This document shows, one piece after another, positions 50,834 to 64,000 of a stretch of 64,000 nt of DNA. The position numbers and the translations under genes are program-made. The notes under the pieces were generated by a model that was not told the DNA's origin, did not search any database, and saw nothing but the letters and a program-made list of their open reading frames with translations. Source of the stretch: Cichorium intybus (lineage: Eukaryota; Streptophyta; Magnoliopsida; Asterales; Asteraceae). Positions within the stretch are counted from its first letter, which is position 1, and each line of letters starts with the position of its first letter. Where the stretch lies: contig CM042009.1 in the NCBI GenBank assembly GCA_023525715.1, positions 125,467,319 to 125,531,318 on the forward strand. The letters run 5' to 3'.

Positions 50834-51288
50834 CTGTCAATTTCTGTTTAAGACTTGTGGGGAGTTTTGCAATTAAAGGTGATATCGAAGTTTTTGAAAC
50901 TACTAGTGGAGGTAGCGTAACAGATGGGAGATAAACGGAGCTTACATAGAATTTCATACTAGATAAGACAAAAGTAATGTTTGGTTATTAATAAGTAATA
51001 ATACATTATCTACGTTCATATGATGTATCATATACAATAAAAAATAGACATGTATTTTATACTTCACATTTCACAGAATCAAAACCAATTATGTGACTGA
51101 GAAATGAGCACATACAAATTTTGTTTACTTAACAAAACAAGCGAAAAACATAATAATGTGCATCTTGTAATTTATTTGGGCATGTGAAATTGCAACCCAT
51201 CAATGGGCTAAAAAGTCCAACGACTTGGACAATGTGACGACTTTTTCCTGAAAAATAACATCAATTAAGTTTGGACAGATTTAATGTT

Positions 51289-51292
<4 letters not shown>
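50834..51292. other. MLO upstream region
   Basis: No gene or repeat border is seen. It is the only TE-free sequence between MLO and the (TA)n tract at 51293, so any native MLO promoter must be mostly here. Confidence 0.4.

Positions 51293-51369
<77 letters not shown>
51293..51369. repeat. (TA)n microsatellite
   Basis: About 77 bp of TA. Confidence 0.97.
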
Positions 51370-51373
<4 letters not shown>

Positions 51374-51492
51374 CGAGATCATGAGAGAATATAAAAACCC
51401 TAGGAACCTAGTAACTTTTTTTGTGCACAATATTTTCCAAAAAAAAAAATTGCATCCAATTTTTTTATTTAAAGCGTCTAAGAAATTTTTCA

Positions 51493-51557
51493 ACCCTAAA
51501 CCCTAAACCAAACCCTAAACTCTAAACCATAAACCCTAAACCCTAAACCCTAAACCC
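51493..51557. repeat. Interstitial telomere-like repeat 1
   Basis: Nine or so heptamers of CCCTAAA with a few variants (CTCTAAA, CCATAAA, one shortened unit). CCCTAAA is the complement of the plant telomere unit TTTAGGG. Confidence 0.9.
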
Positions 51558-51616
51558 ATATGAAAAAAAAAAAAGAAAAAAAATGATTTTTTTGAATTTT
51601 TTATTTTTGAAATCTT

Positions 51617-51670
51617 CTAAACCATAAACCTAAACCCTAAACCCTAAACCCCTAAACCCCTAAACCTTAA
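51617..51670. repeat. Interstitial telomere-like repeat 2
   Basis: A second array (AAACCATAAACCTAAACCC onward, ending CCCCTAAACCTTAA) with several octamer variants CCCCTAAA. Confidence 0.85.
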
Positions 51671-51840
51671 TGAAAAAAAATAAAAAAAATGATTTTTTCT
51701 GATTTTTTTTTTTTTTTTGAAATCTTCTAGATGCATCATAACAATAATTTTGGTATTTCTTTGAAAAGTATTGTGTAGAAAACAAAGTTCATAAAATGGG
51801 TTCTTAGGTTTCTAGGCTTTTTAGGTTCTCAATTGAACTT

Positions 51841-53784
<1,944 letters not shown>

Positions 53785-53796
53785 GCTCTGATACCA
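53785..53796 (-). other. Primer-binding site of a minus-strand copia-type element
   Basis: GCTCTGATACCA on the plus strand, one base from the end of the LTR at 53798. Confidence 0.75.
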
Positions 53797-53797
53797 C

Positions 53798-54482
53798 TGA
53801 AAGGTTTTCCGCAACCATGAACTAAATAACCTAAGTTCACATGCAACCTATAAGGATCTATGTTTTCTACTATTGAACATATAACAAAACCTAACAACCA
53901 ATAAAGACATCTAAAGAATAAAAACCAGAAAACTAACCTTTAGATTTCTTAGAAGCAAAGCAGCAAAAATATCCTGCCTCAAATGAAGTCACATCCTTAG
54001 CCGGGAGGTTTATGGATCGAAATTCCAGAGAGAAAATAATAGAATGAGCAACTGATAATGAGGTCTAGGGGTCCCTATTTATAGGGAACCAAGTGGCAAG
54101 GCTAAACCCTAGCCGCATCCCATTTTTCCGGATTATCTGTACGCGCGCCGCGGCCAAAACATTTGCGCGCCGCAATTCAACTATTGAATTTGTACGACTT
54201 TAATCCCTGACCTCCTGATTAATCTAATTAATGTCACAAAAATTAATCTAATTAATTTCCGATTAATTATTAATCAAATAATATTATTTCTAATTAATAT
54301 ATTATCTCCATAATATATTAACAAACAATATCTTGATTTATTAGTTGTATAATAAATCAACCCTTTTTCTCTACTTAACTTTCCAACAAACCTCCAACTA
54401 TGAGGGCAACCCAAATGGACTATGCTACTATTAATTAGGTAAATACTAATTATTAGTCATGACTTAGACACCTAATCCAACA
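53798..54482 (-). mobile_element. Copia-type 5' LTR, minus strand
   Basis: On the minus strand it starts TGTTGGATTAGGTGTCTAAG at 54482 and ends AAACCTTTCA at 53798 (685 bp), followed by G and the primer-binding site. A TATA box (CCTATAAATAGGG) lies near 54078-54090 on that strand. The interior beyond the primer-binding site is truncated or degraded, and no 3' LTR was found to the left. Confidence 0.75.
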
Positions 54483-54492
54483 TATACTTGAT

Positions 54493-55215
54493 TGATAATA
54501 GCACAGTCCTTTTGGGTTGCCCTCTACGTTGGCAATTTGACAGAATAACTTTTAGAGAGAGATTGATTTATTATGTGATTAATAAATCAATATAAATAAT
54601 TTGTTAATATATTATGAGGATAATATATTAATTAGAAATAATATTATTTAATTAATAATTAATCAGAAATTAATTGGAATTAATTTTGGGATTAATTGGA
54701 TTAATTAAAAGTGCAGGGCTAAATTGTAATTATTCAATAGTTGGGTAGTGATCAATTATAGCAGGGAATATATTAGTTGGCGAAAATTAGGATAATTATA
54801 TCCATGATTTTCGAAATTATATATATAAATAAATAAGGATTTGAACTAAAGATAAAATGTTTATCTCGTTTGAATTCAAATAAGGTTTATCTATAAGGCT
54901 TATCTGCTAACCCTTGGAGGTTATAAATAGGTGTGCCTGACACCCATATTTTCTGCGCCATTTTTGATATTCCCCTCCATCTCTCTGGTTTTTCTTGTTG
55001 CTAGCATTTGGGTGTGAACAATTTGAGGCACGACGTTTGTGGTGCTCGCTTCCAAAAGATCAACAAAGGTTAGTAATTCTTGAACTATCTTTTAGTATAA
55101 ATCGAAGTTGTCTATAGGGTTCTAGTTATAGATTCAAATAGAGAAAACATAGATCCTTTAGGTTGCATGTGAACTTAAGAGTATGCATTTATCTGTTTGC
55201 CTGTTTCCTATTAAA
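54493..55215 (+). mobile_element. Second copia-type LTR, inverted relative to the first
   Basis: It reads in the plus direction as a diverged copy of the neighbouring LTR: AGCACAGTCCTTTTGGGTTG, the run of TTAATTAATTAATCAGAAATT-type sequence, a TATA box (TATAAATA, 54922-54929) and CATAGATCCTTTAGGTTGCA, then TGTGAACTTA. The first ~60 bases of the LTR are missing. The right border is approximate. Sequence rich in AATCCAAAACTTATTATGAT on both sides (52390-52510, 55250-55410) suggests both LTRs lie in one older repeat. Confidence 0.6.
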
Positions 55216-58360
<3,145 letters not shown>

Positions 58361-58365
<5 letters not shown>

Positions 58366-58557
58366 CCAAAAGAAAACATATATTTTGCCCAAAAATTGAT
58401 TTTTTAGCCTAACAATCTGGGGCGAGAGAACGGGAGTGGGGGCAAATCTGGGATTCGAAGGCACATGCGGAAGCAAAAGAACAGGGAAATTTCGAAGTCG
58501 GGGCAGGGGAAACTACACCATCCCATTTGATCCTATTAGCATTGTCGCAGTTTTACC
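58361..58557. other. Short GC-richer segment, unknown
   Basis: A run around GGGGCGAGAGAACGGGAG and AAATTTCGAAGTCGGGGC stands out from the AT-rich surroundings. No coding or RNA feature could be supported. Confidence 0.3.
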
Positions 58558-58740
58558 TAGGGATGACAAAAATACCCGTACCCGATAGGAAAAACCGAAC
58601 CCGAAACTTTTGGTACGAGTTTTGAACAGGGTAGATGGTTATGAGACCGGGTATGAGATTTTTCTAGAAAAAATTTGCGGGTATGAGATGCTTTTGGTAT
58701 TGAGGTGAGAGGCGTGTGATCTCACATACCCGACCCCGAA
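58558..58740. mobile_element. hAT-type terminal fragment
   Basis: Begins TAGGGATGACAAAAATACCC, then GTACCCG, the layout of many plant non-autonomous hAT ends, followed by repeated ACCCG/CGGGT words. The opposite end was not found. Confidence 0.35.
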
Positions 58741-59165
58741 CCATATATTTTTATATACTTATAATTATATTATTTATATATGAGATTGCAAATCCATATT
58801 TTGATATTATATACTGTTTATTATTATGTGATTATTATTTACCATTTTTACCGTTATCTAATTATTACTTATCGGAAATCCATATATTATATTCTATGTG
58901 ATATATAGTGTTCCAATTTCCGTGTCCCTCCTTCAATTCATCAACTCGTTATTATGCATGCATCTTGTGACAACTCACAAATTAAGTCAACAAAAGTCAA
59001 CTCAAGTCAACCAAAACATACAATGAAATGTAAATTTCATAACCTCTACAATGTATTTTGTATAATATATTAGTATGTATGCTAATTCAAAACAATTATA
59101 CGAACAAACACTATTAAGTTAGATATTTTTAAAATAAAATAAAATAAAATTATTTTTCACGTATT

Positions 59166-59230
59166 GAATAGTGAATAGTGAACAGTGAACAGTGACAGTG
59201 AATAGTAGCTGAATAGTGAATAGTGAACGG
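59166..59230. repeat. Short tandem repeat, GAATAGTGAACAGT type
   Basis: About seven irregular copies of (GAATAGT)(GAACAGT) heptamers. Confidence 0.85.
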
Positions 59231-59386
59231 TAAAAATGTAAAACTCTTCGGAATATTACAAATTTTATATCGAAACATAGATAAAATTACGATGGTTCCG
59301 AATATATATTTATAACCTTACCAAACATTATATATAAAAGGTTATGATAGAAAAACGATTAATTTAACTTGAAATCGACGTTTGAT

Positions 59387-59488
<102 letters not shown>

Positions 59489-61895
59489 GATAGTCGGTAA
59501 ATTCAAAAGAGATCAACCCGTGATTCGTTTATTATTATTATATATATATAACGGGTCTCACTCAATTATTATCCAATTTTACATATTTTACCCTTAAAAA
59601 TCCATATATTCATTTCGAACAATACGTATTCAAAACGTATTGTTAAGTTTAATAATATACTTTTTATAAAACACAAAATATACCATTACAACGGTATCGT
59701 CGATACGGACAACCTGACGTCAAAATTTCATATTATGGGTATCAGTTATATATTTAATATTTTCTTTTTCTTTAAAAAGAAATTATATTTACATTTAAAC
59801 CCTATACTCTTATTAAAACTACAACTAATACCCTTTCGGTAATTCGTTAGAGATTTTTGGTTAAAAAGTTGATATTATTAAACTACAATTTTTGTAGATT
59901 ACATTTTTATAAGCAAAAATTATTTACCTTATATAAAAACTATTAATCTATTTAAAGAGTATTTTAAGTGTATGTTTTGTCATAAACAAATTATAAAAGC
60001 TATAATTATCAAATCTATGTATCTTGAGGACCGCTATACGAAAATAAATCTACTATAAATATGAGCTTCATTTCTCTCATTTCTTCACACCTCAGATTTT
60101 TCTCTGTATATATCACTAGATAATATTGTTAGAATATTCTTCGATATATATAGATATATACGAAGAAGGAGTGTTAGAAGTAGTTATTCCAGTTATAAAT
60201 ATAGTGAGTTCGAGTTAGGAAGAGGAAGAGTCGGGTATCTAACAACAATTGACGATAAGATGCTAGTCGACATTGAGGTGAGTTCATACCCCTTCTTTTT
60301 ACCATTATTCAAGTTTTTAGGGGAAGAATACAAGTTATACTATAAAAACGACTATTTATACACTTTTGCAACAATAGTAAACAAAATGCAAATTTGGTAA
60401 AACGTTATTATTATAACAATTCAATTATAATTCAAAAAATATAATATTGATTGATCTACCTACGAGGACGGTGTCTAGGCCGATCAATAGAGCTAGGTTG
60501 TTGGATTTTCGAAAGGCTTATACGCTGAAAGGGTCCTGCCTCCCCATTTGATCTTCTACCTGGCCGTTCTTTATTTGATAGTCATGAAGTATTATATTGA
60601 AATTAATAAAGAGTAAAAACAAATTATTACACTACTATTGTGGAAAATATCTTAAAAGATGTTATTTATAATCATCTAAATAAGTTATTTCACATATATT
60701 CGTAAATATATGCTTTTTACGACAGAATACTAAAAATAAACTATTATAGTAATAGTTTGTGGATACAAATGTTACTAAGACGTTTTAAACAAGACAAATA
60801 ATTATATAAAATATATAATTATTATACATTACTATATTGTGCAAATACAAGGGTTTTTCATATACAAATTTTACGTAAATAAGTTGATATACATTCACTT
60901 TTGTGAGACGGGTCTTCACAAGTGCTTATTTAAGCATGATACATAAGTCCTGCATTTATAACCAGAGTCTCGGTAAGAGAACGTGATAATTGTGTATAGA
61001 TCTATACGGGATTGACAATCCCGCACCTGAACTGCTAGCTACAGTTAGACCGACGGGTCTGGGGTGAAAAATGTCATAACATTCCGACGCCTGAAGAACG
61101 TCGCAGCAGGCCTACAAGGTCACAGTATGGTTATAGGACGTCTCACATAGGAAAACAATCAAAATGTTTACGTGGATAAATAAACACTTCAAATAGTTTT
61201 CTACTATAATACAACTTACGTTATACATTTTTAGTCTTTGGATCTTTTAAGACTACAACACATTTATAAGAAAATATTGGATTTTATGGATTACGATATT
61301 ATATTTTACAAGGAAATGGATTTCTCATACAAGTTTTATGTATTAAGACTACATTTTATCAAGATATAAATACAAGTACAATTTACTTATACATACGAGT
61401 TTTATGGAATTAAAACTACAATTCAATAAGATACAAATAAAATACGATTTTACCTACGTAAAGGTTTTACAAAATTAGATCTACAAACTAATCTACGAAT
61501 AAACATGTATTCACATAGAAAATATTGGATTTTCTGGTTTCAAACACTATCTCTTTACAAGGAAAAAGGACTATGAATTTTCTGATACAAAAATCTTATG
61601 AACTCACCAACGTAATGTTGACACTTTTTCAAACTACTTGTATTCTCAGGAAATTGATGAATCAGGTAACTACAAGTTTTGACGATGGTTCATTATGGCA
61701 TCATACTATGTATTTGATATCATATTGTAATTGTATTTGGAACTTATTGTATTTTGAATCTTGTAACATTTACAATTTTGTATATGATGGATGTGTTTGC
61801 TTTGATCACTATTGTACAAACGTTGTTATGATACTGTTCATGAAGTCATCCACCCTTAGACGATTCCGCCATCGTGGTTTGGGGGTGTGACAGAT

Positions 61896-61907
61896 TGGTA
61901 TCAGAGC
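61896..61907 (+). other. Gypsy-type primer-binding site
   Basis: TGGTATCAGAGC, 3 bp after the LTR end. Exact initiator-Met tRNA complement. Confidence 0.85.
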
Positions 61908-62999
61908 ATTGTTTATAGTGAATTAAGTATATCAATCTATTTAAGATATACAACTATAAATACAATGGGACTAAAACTCTCTAAAACAATCTGTACAAAG
62001 TATACTTTAAAATACAATGATATTTTTATAAAGTATAAGTACAAGTACATATATACTATAACAGTGTCATAACCAGAACAATACAAGAGTAATAAGATGA
62101 GTTGAACACTACGAGTAGGCCTAGGTAGTTATGTGATCATACCTAGGACAGATAGAGCCTGATCAACTCTATTTGTCCAAGGTATGACTAACATGTACTT
62201 AGAAATAGTCATAGTGAACAACAAGTCTAAAAACTTACTAAGAACCATATATAAAGAAACTCTAAAAATATCTCACAGGAGAACTGAAGAGTCTCACAGG
62301 GGAAATGAAGAGTCTTAAAACCCCTATATAACACCAAGATCAAGCATGTTATTAGCATCCAAAAATAAATCTCTCCATTAATCGTTTCATATTCTTAGCA
62401 TTAACAATTCATCAATTTACACCTTATGGAAAAGAAATTGAAACCACACAAATATAGTCCCTTGAGTTAAAGACTATGTCAGATCCATCATACTACATAT
62501 TTTTAAGTCTAGGGATTGAGTTGTCATTTTGGCAAACGTCGTGGTACAGAATGTCATATAATAAACAATACAATATAGTCCTAAACTAAAATAAAGTTAA
62601 AATATTATAGAAGTATTTTACAATACTATAGAACCATACATCTAGACACTTTATGGATCTCTTATACCCAAATCCTTACATAGTCGACCTGACATTTCAA
62701 TAATACCTAACCAATAACTGTTATCGAAAACTTAATCTCAATGGCACAAGAATACCACCAATAAACATGAAATGATCGCCTACGTTATTTATGGTTGAAC
62801 CAGTGAACAATCAATGTTGATCAATGTGTTTGACACACTACAATGGTTGAGAGCTTTAGAGATTGAAGAATCTTCTTAAAACTCGCTACAGATACTTAAT
62901 ACATTAGAATACAACTACCATAGATATATAGATTGCTTAACTTAAATATTATGTTAATCTTATTAAAAGATAACCACCATTCACATATTACAGACTGAG
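61908..62999. other. Leader of the truncated gypsy-type element, then RWP-RK gene 3' flank
   Basis: No gag frame follows the primer-binding site. The retroelement is therefore truncated somewhere here, probably before 62400, but no border was found. The part nearest 63000 is the 3' flank of the minus-strand RWP-RK gene. Confidence 0.4.
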
Positions 63000-63005
63000 C
63001 AATGT

Positions 63006-64000
63006 CTAAGACTTAGATTGAGAGCCAAAGAAAGCAGAACAAAGATCTTTTGGATCTGGGAAATTCCAATCTTCATTAGAAGGCACTTGACTTGAACCTT
63101 CCTGAGGAATAGGAATGGCCATACCTTCTATAAGAGGATGGGAGCCTTCATCATGCTCAAGTAAATCAAGATTTATATCTTCCTGATCTAAGAAACTCCA
63201 ATCTTCATCAACAAGTACTTGACTTGGACCTTCCTGACGAATAGGAATGGTCATACCTTCTATCATGGGATGTGACCTTTCATCATATACATGCCCAAGT
63301 AAACCAAGATTCATACTGCATGTAGCAGAACCAGACGGAAAAGATTGCTGCTGTGTATTGGTCCCTGATGAAGTTTCCTCCCTCTTCTGAACCTTTCTTT
63401 TCCTGTAAACAGCCTTAAAGGCAGCTTGTCTCAATCTCTTTGTGGTATCAGTTATCTCCGAACTGGAACCCTCGATTATTGCTCTTTTCTCTTTCTCAAG
63501 ACCAAGTATTACGTCTGCTCCACTAGAACTATTATCTAAATCCTGTTGCATAAATACCTTCAGTCATTACAATCTCATGTTATTAAAATTTTAAAGAAAA
63601 ACAATTCTTAACCTTAGTATGGTTAATAAGAGTTTGTAAACTCTCAATTTGTCTTCAAGGCCAACTTTTGAAGCCTAACTCCCTACAACATTTCTTCAAC
63701 CGTGTTATTCCAACATTTAGTTCCCTTGCAGCTTGTTCAATGGTCTTGTCAAAATGCATGGATATTGTTTCCTTACTCAACGCACGGTCAGAACCCATTT
63801 TTCTACGAAGTTCAATAGTTCTTGGAATCGAAGTTGAAGCAATTTCATTTTGGATCAATTGTGTATGATCCTGATCAACAACATTTTTATTGTTATCTAT
63901 TATGAGTGCTTGATTTTCAAAACCAATTATGAACCCAGAATTTCGATTTTTCAAATTCTCTAGGTTACTTTGGATCATTGGAAATTGATCCTGATATTGA
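63006..64000 (-). pseudogene. NLP/RWP-RK-type transcription factor, C-terminal part; in-frame stop
   Basis: The frame is open from the window edge down to 63658 and contains the RWP-RK region: LSKETISMHFDKTIEQAARE, then LNVGITRLKKCCRELGFKSW. A TGA at 63657-63655 follows P, just where the motif should continue (FKSWP*RQIESLQTLI). Beyond it the frame continues to a GT donor (exon end 63613), a 70-bp intron and an exon 63542-63006 in the same phase, ending in TAG/TAA context with an acidic tail. The tail has a ~34-residue repeat (SHPMIEGMTIPIRQEG and SHPLIEGMAIPIPQEG, each followed by EDW). NLP proteins bind nitrate-responsive DNA elements through RWP-RK. Here a PB1 domain is not seen. The stop suggests a pseudogene, unless it is an allele or an error. 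The 5' part lies beyond the window. Confidence 0.75.

Noticed and set aside
51493..51670. True chromosome end
   Set aside because: The CCCTAAA arrays are short, imperfect and duplicated, with genes and transposons on both sides.

Overview
The window is nuclear DNA of a flowering plant. Introns have GT..AG borders, the background is very AT-rich, there are long (TA)n tracts, and plant transposon families dominate (chromodomain Ty3/gypsy, Ty1/copia, L1-type LINE with a zf-RVT tail, TRIM, CACTA, tRNA-SINE). The family mix, notably a LINE whose ORF1 begins with an RRM, suggests a eudicot and perhaps a daisy-family genome; that placement is inference. No bacterial-type operon, CRISPR array, rRNA gene or true tRNA gene was seen.

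Only two host genes can be supported. (1) An apparently intact MLO-family gene on the minus strand, 50709 to 35811. I could join 15 exons with consistent splice sites and phase into a 519-residue seven-transmembrane protein. Thirteen introns are short, but intron 2 is about 11.2 kb and filled with transposons. (2) The C-terminal part of an NLP/RWP-RK-type transcription factor gene on the minus strand at the right edge (63006-64000), with an in-frame TGA inside the RWP-RK motif.

Layout: 1-5.4 kb, LTR-derived noncoding DNA with tandem repeats and a copia-type solo LTR. 7.0-7.7 kb, a small CACTA element. 8.8-20.9 kb, a four-level nest in which each level has a matching 5-bp target duplication: a ~300-bp TRIM, split by a degenerate chromovirus, whose leader was hit by a solo LTR of the same family, which was hit by a different solo LTR. 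22.8-25.2 kb, a hAT remnant, a tRNA-derived SINE and two opposite-facing foldback elements, set among (TA)n tracts. 27.2-33.2 kb, a full-length LINE with 14-bp target duplications and a broken ORF2. 34.5-35.7 kb, an LTR-like block and a SINE just 3' of MLO. 35.8-50.7 kb, MLO; its intron 2 holds (TA)n-flanked inverted-repeat elements, an LTR fragment, a head-to-tail dimer of a gag-protease-only copia element, and a CACTA end. 51.3-62.4 kb, more (TA)n tracts, an inverted-repeat element carrying telomere-like repeats, an inverted pair of copia LTRs, a gypsy-type solo LTR and the 5' end of another gypsy-type element. 63.0-64.0 kb, the RWP-RK gene.

The most distinctive pattern is a set of small inverted-repeat elements, each bordered by long (TA)n tracts, that share a terminal motif close to AGGTTCAAWTGAGAACC although their interiors are unrelated.
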